DNA of 64,000 nucleotides from contig JAHBXV010000024.1 in NCBI GenBank assembly GCA_019636285.1, positions 33,464-97,463 of the forward strand. The letters run 5' to 3'. Below, in pieces: positions 6,825 through 15,197 of the stretch (its first letter is position 1; each line of letters opens with the position of its first letter). Source of the DNA: Planctomycetaceae bacterium. Lineage in GTDB: Bacteria; Planctomycetota; Planctomycetia; Planctomycetales; Planctomycetaceae. The translations under genes were made by a program, and so were the position numbers. The notes under the pieces were generated by a model that was given only the letters and a program-made list of their open reading frames with translations, had not been told where the DNA came from and ran no database searches.

Positions 6825-7847
6825 ATGAGTGATTTGATTCTTTACACCTCCGAAGACGGCCAGACCCGGCTGGAACTTCGGGTGAAAGACGGAACAATCT
6901 GGTTGACGCAACTGGAGATTGCGGAACTGTTTCAGACGACGAAACAGAACGTCAACCTGCACGCCAAGAACATCGCCAAGGAGGGGGAACTTGCCCCGGA
7001 TTCAGTTGTCAAGGAATCCTTGACAACTGCCGCTGACGGGAAGAAGTACCGGACGCAACTCTACAACCTCGACCTGATTCTGGCGATCGGCTACCGGGTC
7101 CGCTCCCCACGGGGCACACAGTTCCGCCAGTGGGCGACCAACCACCTGCGGGAGTTCATCGTCAAGGGGTTCGTCATGGATGATGAACGCCTGAAAAATC
7201 CCGGCGGCTGGGATCACTTCGATGAACTGCTGGCCCGTATTCGAGAAATCCGGGCCTCAGAGAAGCGATTCTACCAGAAGGTCCGAGACTTGTTCGCCCT
7301 GAGCTCGGATTACAAAATCCGCGAACAGGAAACGATGCTGTTTTTCGCGGAGGTCCAAAACAAGCTACTCTTCGCGGTCACTGAGCATACGGCCGCTGAA
7401 TTGATCCTCAAAAGGTCTGATCCGAATGCCCCCAACATGAACCTGACCAGTTGGAGCGGATCACGGGTCCGCAAACAGGATGTCATCACAGCCAAGAATT
7501 ACTTGAGCCAGGATGAAATTGACACGTTAAATCGACTGGTGGTGATCTTTCTGGAGCAGGCCGAGTTGCGGGTCAAACAGAGAAACGATTTGACGCTCGA
7601 CTTTTGGCGGACCAATGTCGACAAACTGCTGACATTCAACGATCGCCCCGTGTTGAACGGCGCTGGCAAGGTCAGCCATGACGACATGAAGCGGATCGTC
7701 CACGATCGGTTCGAGACTTTCGACCAGAATCGGCGGGAAGCGGATGCTCTGGCAGCCGATGCGGAAGATCTGAAGGAGATTGAGCAACTTGAGCAAGATT
7801 TGAAAAGGAGCGGCGGGGTCGAACCCGGCCACTCGGTGGGAGAGTAA
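6825..7847 (+). CDS. RhuM family protein
   Basis: The 340-residue protein matches the virulence RhuM family along its length: YTSEDGQTRLELRVKDGTIWL, LFQTTKQNVNLHAKNI, YNLDLILAIGYRVRSPRGTQFRQWAT, LREFIVKGFVMDDERLK, then FFAEVQNKLLFAVTEHTAAELI and KNYLSQDEIDTLNRLVVIFLE. The first 100 residues resemble a KilA/Bro-type winged-helix DNA-binding fold. GAGGA lies seven bases upstream of ATG 6825. No signal peptide is present despite the virulence name. The family is often found on genomic islands and beside restriction or toxin genes, but here it stands alone. Molecular role is not established. Confidence 0.9.
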   Translation: MSDLILYTSEDGQTRLELRVKDGTIWLTQLEIAELFQTTKQNVNLHAKNIAKEGELAPDSVVKESLTTAADGKKYRTQLYNLDLILAIGYRVRSPRGTQFRQWATNHLREFIVKGFVMDDERLKNPGGWDHFDELLARIREIRASEKRFYQKVRDLFALSSDYKIREQETMLFFAEVQNKLLFAVTEHTAAELILKRSDPNAPNMNLTSWSGSRVRKQDVITAKNYLSQDEIDTLNRLVVIFLEQAELRVKQRNDLTLDFWRTNVDKLLTFNDRPVLNGAGKVSHDDMKRIVHDRFETFDQNRREADALAADAEDLKEIEQLEQDLKRSGGVEPGHSVGE

Positions 7848-8061
7848 GTCAATCCCCTCCATCTGCTTCAAATACGCCCAGGAAGTGAGTTCCACGGCAC
7901 ACGGCTGGGTCTGGCAGCGGGACCGACCGGACGATTCGCTCCCTCGCCCTCGCTCCCTCGCCTGTCTCGTTGCGTTTTGGCCAAATGCAGTTATCTTTCG
8001 TCTTTCCAACGATGTTTTCGATCCGACGAGCTGCGGTTGAGCTTATTGAGGAGCAACGTTC

Positions 8062-9378
8062 ATGGCCAATTCGACGTCAGTTCTCGCGGAGAAGCTGCAT
8101 GAGTACCCGCAGCAGGATGTGATCGACGGGACCGGCGGAGGAACGGCTGCGATTCTGGATGACTGCCTGAACAAGAACGGCGGCGTGCTGCTACTCTTGC
8201 AGCGGTACGCCGGCCGGACCTTTTGTACGCCGGGGAAACGCCTTCGCCTGGATGCCCAGTCGTACTATCCGGACTACATGAACGGGACGGGGCTCGATGA
8301 AATCTGGATGTGCTGCACCGTCCCCATCGTGACGGGGGTCATCGATACGCGCACGAAGAAGGCGCCGTTTCGCGAAGGAGAAGCGCACGCCCTCACTCCG
8401 AACGGACAAGTCATCTCGCTGCAGGATTTGATCGCCGCCAAGCCGGAGGCGGTCATCGGTGAAAAGATCTCGGCCTTTTCGAAAGAGATGTTCGGCAAGC
8501 CGACCTGGCCGATCGTGTCCAAGAAGTTCGACAACCTCAATCCGATTCCGGACCATCTGCATTGGACAAAATGGGAAGTCTACGACATCAATTCGTTCGA
8601 CAATCCCGGAGTCTCGGCGTCGCATTATCACACGACGGCGATGGGGTTGTACTCGTTCGTGACGAAGGACCAGTTCCTGGCCTGCATGAAGAGCTTCGGA
8701 AAGACGGAATACAACGGGATCCGGCACCTGGCGCCGCACGTGATGATGCGACTGGATAATGGCTTCGTGATGCCGAATGGCGTGCTGCACTCGCCGACGA
8801 ACCTATGCACGCACGAGTTGCACGTCACGATGGACGAACACTTCCTGGCCGAGGACTTGACCCTTGACGGGCGGATCGGTGCAGCCGATGCGTTTTACGC
8901 TTGCCGAGAAGAGGACTATCCGAAGTCCCGGCATGAAGACTGGGAGTACCTGGTTGAAAAATTCGACTTCGCGGCGAACCAGGACCCGGACTTCGTCCTG
9001 AAGAATTCGCGGCCCGCGATCGCCGCCCAGGAATTCGCGGGCGAGGGAGTCGACGCCAAATGGATCGTCTACGGCGACTTCCTCGGCGATCAGAAGTGCT
9101 CGATCCTTCGGCTTACCCTGCAGCCTGGCGCGAAGATGACTTTCCGCCCCGAAAGTCCAGCGCTGTTCCACACGAACGCCGGGAGCGGCCGCGTTGGAAA
9201 GCTGGAAGTGCGGTATCACCAGAACATGAAACTCGGCGAGCTCTATCCCGAGATCGGATTCATCACACAGGCCGCGCTGGCCAGCGGCGGTGTGGAAATC
9301 GCAAACACGGGTAAGGAACCGCTCGTGTTGACCTTCGACTTCCCGCAGCACGCACACACGAAGACGCCGGGCAAGTAG
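8062..9378 (+). CDS. Cupin-like conserved protein, possible sugar-isomerase fold
   Basis: The 438-residue protein has two regions with cupin character. The first around residues 170-215 carries HWTKWEVYDINS and SASHYHTTAMGLYSFV; the second, at about 345-435, carries KCSILRLTLQPGAKM, FHTNAGSGRVGKLEV and a terminal DFPQHAHTKTPG, a typical cupin metal-site pattern. This two-cupin layout resembles type I mannose-6-phosphate isomerases, but the canonical isomerase motifs are not clear. No signal peptide. GAGGAG lies eight bases before ATG 8062, and a strong hairpin follows at 9408-9434, so the gene is probably monocistronic. I treat it as a conserved protein of unknown substrate. Confidence 0.65.
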   Translation: MANSTSVLAEKLHEYPQQDVIDGTGGGTAAILDDCLNKNGGVLLLLQRYAGRTFCTPGKRLRLDAQSYYPDYMNGTGLDEIWMCCTVPIVTGVIDTRTKKAPFREGEAHALTPNGQVISLQDLIAAKPEAVIGEKISAFSKEMFGKPTWPIVSKKFDNLNPIPDHLHWTKWEVYDINSFDNPGVSASHYHTTAMGLYSFVTKDQFLACMKSFGKTEYNGIRHLAPHVMMRLDNGFVMPNGVLHSPTNLCTHELHVTMDEHFLAEDLTLDGRIGAADAFYACREEDYPKSRHEDWEYLVEKFDFAANQDPDFVLKNSRPAIAAQEFAGEGVDAKWIVYGDFLGDQKCSILRLTLQPGAKMTFRPESPALFHTNAGSGRVGKLEVRYHQNMKLGELYPEIGFITQAALASGGVEIANTGKEPLVLTFDFPQHAHTKTPGK

Positions 9379-9407
9379 CCGTTCGACGTCGGGAGTGCGT
9401 GGAAGGG

Positions 9408-9434
9408 ACAGCCTCGTTCGTTGAACGGGGCTGT
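9408..9434 (+). terminator. Hairpin after cupin-like gene
   Basis: ACAGCCTCGTTC pairs over 12 bp, with one G-T pair, with GAACGGGGCTGT around a 3-base loop, 30 bases after the stop codon. Only TTG follows, so the U-tract is weak. Confidence 0.6.
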
Positions 9435-9578
9435 TTGCCCACGATGACGATGCGCGCACTCCCGATACCACGCTGCTGACCAAGCCAGCAGTAGCGCACA
9501 GCGGGGGGCAGGGGCTCGGGACGACGATCAATACCGACGGCCTGCGTCGCTCGAAGGGAATCGAGCCGGCGGCGCGGT

Positions 9579-10463
9579 TTAGAACTCGCCGAGGACTTCG
9601 CCGCCTTGGCGGGTGGCCATGCCGACGTAGATCGTGCTGTCGATGTTTTCGCTGATGAAGCGGACGCGGCCGTCGCCGAAGAGGAGGTGGATGCCGCCTG
9701 TGTGGTTGCTGCTCAGGTCGTCAAGATGGCCGTTGTAGTAGTTCGGCTGATGATCGGCGACGCCGACGATGCGGGCGGCGGCTTCTTCACCTTCCGGGAT
9801 CGCGGCGACCCACGTGGAGAGCCCTTGAGGATCGAGCAGGAGGTTCGTTTTCCGCTCGCCGACGAGGAACGTATTGCTCGTGCCGTCGGTCAAGTCGCGC
9901 AACAGAACCTTGCTGTTGTGGTACATGACACCATCGGAAACGCACTGAGCACCGCCGACACAAATATCTTCGGGGGCCTCGGTCCCGAAATTTCCGACGT
10001 AATTGGCGGTGGGAAGTCGAGCCAGGATGTTCGAGGGATTCGACTCTTCGCCGATGTCCCAGAACTGGGGCCCCGTGTCCGACGGACAGCGAAAGACGGT
10101 CAGGCTGACCGATCGGACCGGACTGTTCAGCGGGTCGTCGGCGGAGACGCTGAAATTGATCCCGTTATACAAGGGCGACTGATCGAGAGCCGGCAGCAGG
10201 AATGCTCCCCAGGCGAAACCCGACGGACCCTCGAACTCGGGGAGGCCGGCTTCGGCGCCAATCCAGCCGGGCGGCAGGGCCGAATGGGTGTCGTGGTAAT
10301 TGTGGAGCGCCAGGCCGATTTGCTTGAGGTTGTTGACGCACTGCGAGCGACGAGCCGCCTCGCGGGCCTGTTGAACGGCGGGGAGCAGGAGAGCGATGAG
10401 AATCGCGATGATGGCGATGACAACGAGGAGTTCGATCAGGGTAAATCCGCGACGCGACTTCAT
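9579..10463 (-). CDS. DUF1559 protein with type IV pilin-like N-terminus
   Basis: From ATG 10463 the protein (294 residues) begins with a basic residue cluster and the prepilin signature [20 protein letters not shown], then [14 protein letters not shown] and the DUF1559 hallmark [17 protein letters not shown]. The C-terminal end has [16 protein letters not shown], also a family hallmark. It should be cleaved after the Gly by a prepilin peptidase and anchored by the helix. DUF1559 proteins are strongly expanded in planctomycetes, and their individual roles are unknown. A start 27 codons further upstream is possible but lacks prepilin logic. It is divergent from the oxidoreductase at 10804. A second copy starts at 63780. 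Confidence 0.9.
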   Translation of the reverse strand: MKSRRGFTLIELLVVIAIIAILIALLLPAVQQAREAARRSQCVNNLKQIGLALHNYHDTHSALPPGWIGAEAGLPEFEGPSGFAWGAFLLPALDQSPLYNGINFSVSADDPLNSPVRSVSLTVFRCPSDTGPQFWDIGEESNPSNILARLPTANYVGNFGTEAPEDICVGGAQCVSDGVMYHNSKVLLRDLTDGTSNTFLVGERKTNLLLDPQGLSTWVAAIPEGEEAAARIVGVADHQPNYYNGHLDDLSSNHTGGIHLLFGDGRVRFISENIDSTIYVGMATRQGGEVLGEF

Positions 10464-10803
10464 GGGACTCACATCCTTCAATTGTTGTCCGGTGACCACT
10501 TGCTCCCGTCTCCCGAGGCTGGAGCCGCGAAAACAAGATCGCACACCTTTTGCAGAAACATCATCATCGCCAAACCCTCAAAATGCAATAATTAAGCGAA
10601 ACGTTTTTTGACACGTTCTGCAAAAACCGCGCGAAAATGCTCTCGTCTTTACATGCATCACGACTTCTTTTGCATATTGATAACCGAAGTCTAAACATCC
10701 TTGCCATTGCTTCGGAGGTGGTGAGTTGGCACCATCAGTCCTCGTTGATGCGTCGCATCGCCTTTTCAAGCTCATTCCGAGCGTCTACCACAGGGGACAC
10801 ATC
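10464..10803. other. AT-rich divergent intergenic region
   Basis: This interval separates the divergent DUF1559 and oxidoreductase genes. Bases about 10560-10690 are clearly more AT-rich than the surroundings and include a plus-strand TTGACA at about 10608 without a convincing -10 partner. It presumably holds both promoters; no operator could be defined. Confidence 0.4.
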
Positions 10804-12093
10804 ATGACCGACGTCTCGCGGCGGGATTTTCTGGCAACGACCGCGGCTGCGGCAGTTCTCGCGCAATCGACAGCGCGGGCGGCGTCCGACTCGGCGAATG
10901 AGCGGATCAACTTGTGCGTCATTGGAATCCGGGGGCGCGGCGGCGGGTTGGCGCGGGGTTTCGCGGGGCTACCGAACGCCCGAGTGTCTCACGTCTGCGA
11001 CGTGAATGAAACGCTGCTGGGGCCGTTCGCCCAGCAGATCAACGACATTCAGCAAGTTGCTCCGAAGACTCTCACAGACTTGCGTCGGGCGCTTGATGAC
11101 CGCGAAGTCGACGCGATCGTCGTGGGAACTCCCGACCACTGGCATGCTCTTGCAACCATCTGGGGCTGCCAGGCCGGCAAACATGTCTATGTCGAAAAGC
11201 CGATCTCAAACAACGTCCACGAAGGTCGTCAGATGGTGGCGGCCGCGCGAAAGCACAAGCGAATCGTCCAAGTGGGGACGCAAAGCCGCAGCGCTCCGCA
11301 TTATCGCGAAGTCATGGAAATGATCCGCGGCGGGCGAATTGGAAGGGTCCACATGGCGAAGGCGTTCAACAGCCAGCTTCGCCGCAAAGTCCCCGCTGTC
11401 GCCGATTCTGCGATTCCGGATGGCCTCGACTGGAACATCTGGCAGGGTCCGGCACCGGAAAAGCCGTACAACTCGAACCGCTACACCTATGGTTGGCGGT
11501 GGTTGTGGGATTACGGCACGGGCGACATGGGGAACGACGGAGTCCATGACCTGGACATTGCCCGATGGGGTCTGGGGGTCGATTACCCGACTGACGTGCA
11601 GGGGATGGGAGACAAGCTGGAGTTCGTCGGCGACATTCAAGAGACGCCCGACACTCAGGTTGTTTCTTTCCGCTTTCCCGAACAGCAGGCAACGCTCGTT
11701 TACGAGCAGCGACTCTGGTCGCCCTACCATCAGGAAGGCTACGAAAACGGCTGCATTTTCTATGGCACTAATGGCTATATCGCAATTGGTCGCCGTGGCT
11801 GGAAACTCGTGGAAGCTCGCAACAAAGTTGCCGTGGAGCAGGGTGCTGAGTTCGGTGACACGCCGCATCAACAGAACTTCCTAGACTGTATCCGATCGGG
11901 GAAACTGCCGAATTGCGACATCGAGGAAGGGTACAAGTCGACCTTGCTCGCGCATCTGGGCAACCTGACCTGCCGCCTGAAACGGCCGCTGGCCTGGAAC
12001 GCCGCGACCCACTCGTTCGGGAATGACTCGGAAGCGAATGCCTTGTTGTCGCGTCCGGGACGAGCGGAGTTCGTGATCCCGCAAATTGTCTGA
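10804..12093 (+). CDS. Gfo/Idh/MocA family oxidoreductase, Tat-exported
   Basis: I start at ATG 10804, which gives a twin-arginine leader (SRRDFLATTAAAAVLAQSTARA) and 429 residues in total. The Rossmann domain follows: INLCVIGIRGRGG, VSHVCDVNE, then VVGTPDHWHALATIWGCQAGKHVYVEKPIS, which contains the EKP motif of the family. The C-terminal substrate-binding half has DGLDWNIWQGPAP, GWRWLWDYGTGDMGNDGVHDLDIARWGL, typical of the planctomycete secreted branch. These enzymes act on sugars or inositols with NAD(P) that must be supplied or co-exported in the folded state by Tat. Substrate unknown. No partner genes adjoin it. Confidence 0.9.
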   Translation: MTDVSRRDFLATTAAAAVLAQSTARAASDSANERINLCVIGIRGRGGGLARGFAGLPNARVSHVCDVNETLLGPFAQQINDIQQVAPKTLTDLRRALDDREVDAIVVGTPDHWHALATIWGCQAGKHVYVEKPISNNVHEGRQMVAAARKHKRIVQVGTQSRSAPHYREVMEMIRGGRIGRVHMAKAFNSQLRRKVPAVADSAIPDGLDWNIWQGPAPEKPYNSNRYTYGWRWLWDYGTGDMGNDGVHDLDIARWGLGVDYPTDVQGMGDKLEFVGDIQETPDTQVVSFRFPEQQATLVYEQRLWSPYHQEGYENGCIFYGTNGYIAIGRRGWKLVEARNKVAVEQGAEFGDTPHQQNFLDCIRSGKLPNCDIEEGYKSTLLAHLGNLTCRLKRPLAWNAATHSFGNDSEANALLSRPGRAEFVIPQIV

Positions 12094-12266
12094 TACGAAA
12101 CCCCAGAGAAAATTTGCATGGCTGCCTCGACTGACGTTGTGCCCATGCAATGACATCAGCCAACCGTTGAGCGCAATTTTTTCTGGAGGGCGTCTGACCT
12201 CGCGACCTGAAAACGATTTCTGAACGTCGCTCCAGAGAGCATCAGCAGCCATTGGCCGGAGGAATG

Positions 12267-12857
12267 TCAGTCCTTGGCAATTCGCGGTGGCGGACCGTCC
12301 GATCTGGCCGATCCGAGAGGCATTTCCGTCGAACTTTCGCGTGAAAGCGATACTTCCGCAAGACGCTCGCTCCGCCCAGAGGGCTGCGAATCCAGTGCTT
12401 CGGTTTCACGACTGGTTACCAGAGACATGCGATCGGCGAGTTCCTGCCACCGGGCGTCTGCCTGCCGACGCTTGTGGTCTTCCGCGATGGCCGCCTGAAC
12501 GCGATCGAGCAGCGACTGGGCATGAAACGGCTTTTCGATGAACTCGGCGGCTCCCAGCTTCATGGCGCGAATGGCCATCGGGACATCCGCGAACGCGGTC
12601 ATGAAGATAACGGGTATTCCGAAACCGCGCGCGAGGAGGGCTTCCCGCAGTTCCAGGCCGCTGATATCGGGCATGCGCACATCGGTCAGAAGGCAACCGG
12701 GTTGATCGGCATAGACTTCGAGAAACCGGGAACCGCTCTCATGGGAGGAAGTCTTGAGTCCGACGGTCCGCATGAGATAGCAGAGTGAATCGCGCATCTC
12801 GGTATCGTCGTTGACAATGAACACCGGGGGGCTTGGCGAAATCGTCGAAGTGCTCAT
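12267..12857 (-). CDS. FixJ/NarL-like response regulator lacking an intact HTH
   Basis: Residues about 10-125 are a receiver domain: FIVNDDTEMRDSL (acidic pair), GCLLTDVRMPDISG (phosphoacceptor Asp), FMTAFAD (Thr) and FIEKPF (Lys). A linker helix follows (RRQADARWQELADRM) and then SLVTSRETEALDS, which looks like the beginning of a LuxR-type HTH. After this the last 40 residues (GRSERLAEVSLSRESSTEMP...) show no HTH in this frame, and I found none in the other two frames either. The start ATG at 12857 shares one base with the kinase stop (TGATG), so the two are co-translated. It is either a receiver-only protein or one whose output domain has decayed. Confidence 0.8.
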   Translation of the reverse strand: MSTSTISPSPPVFIVNDDTEMRDSLCYLMRTVGLKTSSHESGSRFLEVYADQPGCLLTDVRMPDISGLELREALLARGFGIPVIFMTAFADVPMAIRAMKLGAAEFIEKPFHAQSLLDRVQAAIAEDHKRRQADARWQELADRMSLVTSRETEALDSQPSGRSERLAEVSLSRESSTEMPLGSARSDGPPPRIAKD

Positions 12858-14821
12858 CAATCGAAAACCTTCTCGGCTGGTGCCGCAATCCGCTCTTCAG
12901 CAATGACCGCGCACCGCGGTACGGTAAAAGAGAACGTCGTTTCACCATCGGAAGAATCGTCAAGAATGATCTCGCCGCCGTGCGACTCGACGATCGTGCG
13001 AGAGATCGCCAGCCCCAGGCCCGTCCCCTCGGGACGAGATGTCACGAAGGCATCGAAGATTCGCGAGCGCAATTGAGGGGGAATTCCCGGACCGGTATCG
13101 CTGACGCGAAACTGAACGGAGTCGCCTCTCCCCACCGAACGGGTTCGCAGCTTCACCCGACGCGGCCAGACTTCATCGGAAGCCATCGCTTCGAGGGCGT
13201 TGTGGACCAGGTTTGTGAGCACCTGCTGAATTTGCACGCCATCGACCTCGAGCGAACCCGCGTCGGCATCCAGGTCCAGTTCCAGCGAGGCACTCAATCG
13301 GCGAGCCTCCGAGCGGCACAACTCAGCCACTTCGCTGACGAGGTCATTTGCCGCATGCCGGGCCGCGAACCGCGTTTCCGATCGGGCGAACCCTCGAACG
13401 CGGCGAATGATTTCTCCGGCGCGAATGGCGGCCCGCAGAATACCGCTGACCGGTTCCGATAGCGCGGCAAGCGACGATTCACCGGCTTTCAGAGATCGCA
13501 AACAGCCGTCGGCATAGTTGGCGATGGCCCCCAGGGGTTGATGGATTTCGCGGGCAAGGCTCGCGGCCATTTCTCCCATGGTCTTGAGTCGTTCCACATG
13601 GGCAAGCTGTCCCAGCAGTTCGCGAGAGCGCTCTTCGGCCCGCTTGCGTTCCGAGATATCGGTCAGGACGACCAGCACCTGCCGTTGGGTGCCGTCGAGA
13701 ATTTCGTGCCAGGTTGCCTCTGTCTCCAGCAGTTTTCCGTCGCGGCAGCGAAGGGCCAGATCGGTGGCGGGGAGTCCTTCGACCGAGTCCTGCCGCATGA
13801 TTGCGTCGAACTTTCTCTGATCGCAGTCGGCCAGGTAGCGCGAGGCGGGAGTGAGCCGCAGTTCGTCCGGGGAATAACCCGTCATATCTCGGAATCGCTG
13901 ATTGACGAAGACAATCCGCTGCCGCGCGTCATGCACAACGAGGCCATCGCGCATCGATTCGACGACCAGCCTGTAGCGACGCTGCTGATCGCTGAACCGA
14001 CGGTCGGTCACCCGGATCGCCGGAACCACAATCGCCAGTTGAATTGTCAGCAGAATCCCGAGAACGGCCAGGCTGACGATCCAACCGGACCTTTGGAGAG
14101 CGGTAACCCGATCGCGTGCCTCGGCTTCAAACTGTTCGACAAGACTCTGCATCAGCGCGAGGAAGTCTCTTTCGTGACTCATGATCCGCGTGACGGCCAG
14201 TTGGAGACGCGCGGAATGCGTCGGTTCATCGTTGGCGGAGGAACTCCGCAGAATGATGTCCGCCGAGTCCAGCATGGCGATGAAGTGTGGCTGTATTTGC
14301 TCGAAGAGTTCCCGCGCACGGGGACTCTTGGCATGGGGGAGATGGCGCGCGGGGTCGCCGTGACGCAGACCGTCGTGTGAAGTTCGCCACTCTTCGACGA
14401 CTTCTCGCAGTTCCTCGCGATGGGAGGCTCGACGGTCAGAATCGGTGGCAACCACCATGGCCAGGCCCGATTTCGCGAGCTTCTGGCTCAGCATCCGCTG
14501 CCGTCCCGACACATTCAGAACGGGCGCGTCCAACTGGAGCCGGGCAAGTTCTGGCTGAATCCAAAGCTGATGGAGCAGCAACAGAGCCGCCACGATGGCA
14601 ATGGCCCACCACGAACGTCGACGGAGCCTCCCTGTCGGGTTTCCGCTGGCTCCGGACGTCCAGTTAAAGGCATCGTTGTAGCCCGATGGATGACGCAGCA
14701 CCGGTTGTTCGCCCCAATCGCCCGATATTTCGAGAGATCGGATAAGGCAAACGATATGCCAAGCCGTCTCCGCATGCGGGAGTACAACGGCGGTCGATGG
14801 GAAACCGGCAGTCACCGGCAT
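12857..14821 (-). CDS. PilJ/NarX-like sensor histidine kinase with altered H-box
   Basis: From ATG 14821 the protein has 654 residues; the first 60 look unlike a real N-terminus, and the true start may be further in. A membrane segment at about 70-86 (WWAIAIVAALLLLHQLW) precedes a PilJ/NarX-type sensor domain with LNVSGRQRMLSQKLAKSG at about 102-119. A second membrane segment is at about 247-268, then a PAS domain (YRLVVESMRDGLVVHD, FRDMTGYSPDEL), HisKA and HATPase_c (LTNLVHNALEAM, VSDTGPGIP, GTGLGLAISRTIVESHGG). The H-box reads LAREIHQPLGAIANY, so the normal phosphoacceptor His is Arg (CGC). PilJ-type domains in NarX sense nitrate and nitrite, which fits the adjacent nitrate locus. Confidence 0.85.
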   Translation of the reverse strand: MPVTAGFPSTAVVLPHAETAWHIVCLIRSLEISGDWGEQPVLRHPSGYNDAFNWTSGASGNPTGRLRRRSWWAIAIVAALLLLHQLWIQPELARLQLDAPVLNVSGRQRMLSQKLAKSGLAMVVATDSDRRASHREELREVVEEWRTSHDGLRHGDPARHLPHAKSPRARELFEQIQPHFIAMLDSADIILRSSSANDEPTHSARLQLAVTRIMSHERDFLALMQSLVEQFEAEARDRVTALQRSGWIVSLAVLGILLTIQLAIVVPAIRVTDRRFSDQQRRYRLVVESMRDGLVVHDARQRIVFVNQRFRDMTGYSPDELRLTPASRYLADCDQRKFDAIMRQDSVEGLPATDLALRCRDGKLLETEATWHEILDGTQRQVLVVLTDISERKRAEERSRELLGQLAHVERLKTMGEMAASLAREIHQPLGAIANYADGCLRSLKAGESSLAALSEPVSGILRAAIRAGEIIRRVRGFARSETRFAARHAANDLVSEVAELCRSEARRLSASLELDLDADAGSLEVDGVQIQQVLTNLVHNALEAMASDEVWPRRVKLRTRSVGRGDSVQFRVSDTGPGIPPQLRSRIFDAFVTSRPEGTGLGLAISRTIVESHGGEIILDDSSDGETTFSFTVPRCAVIAEERIAAPAEKVFD

Positions 14822-15197
14822 CCGGTAGCGGCTCAAGCAAACTTTTCAGAGAGCGTGGGACGGCAATCGTTTGCTCATTTTTTAAGCAATCATGCCTTCT
14901 CAGGGCCCCCTCCTTTGTCTCGGCGAGGATTCGACAGCTCTTCCCATGCGAGGCGGGAGCCGGTTTCGGCTGTTGACATCCGCATGTGCCGTTCGGATAG
15001 CCGAAGAATCGAGCCGTTCCTTCGATCAACTGGCGGACTCCGGTCGTTCGTTTGCTCAGTGTCGTTCCGCTCGCCCGTTCCCCGTACCAGATTCAACATC
15101 CGAATGGCATCTCGCCTTTCCCGCAAATTCCAGGCTGGGGAAGCGCCTCGGAGGTTTTGACAAGGCTGCGTCACGAAAGAGCGCCAGGGCTCCCACC
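14822..15197. promoter_or_regulatory. Divergent nitrate-locus promoter region with AGCAA/TTGCT repeats
   Basis: The 376 bases between the kinase and NirB genes are the likely control region for both. They hold three copies of one short element: AGCAAAC at 14836-14842, its inverse GTTTGCT at 14869-14875, and AGCAA at 14885-14889. The last two form an inverted repeat TTGCT-N9-AGCAA around a T-rich centre. These could be operator half-sites. No sigma-54 box with correct spacing was found. Confidence 0.35.

Noticed and set aside
14851..14880. Possible sigma-54 promoter (GG near 14859, GC near 14873)
   Set aside because: The spacing between GG and GC is not the required 10 bases, and the neighbouring regulator is FixJ-like, not an NtrC-type activator.
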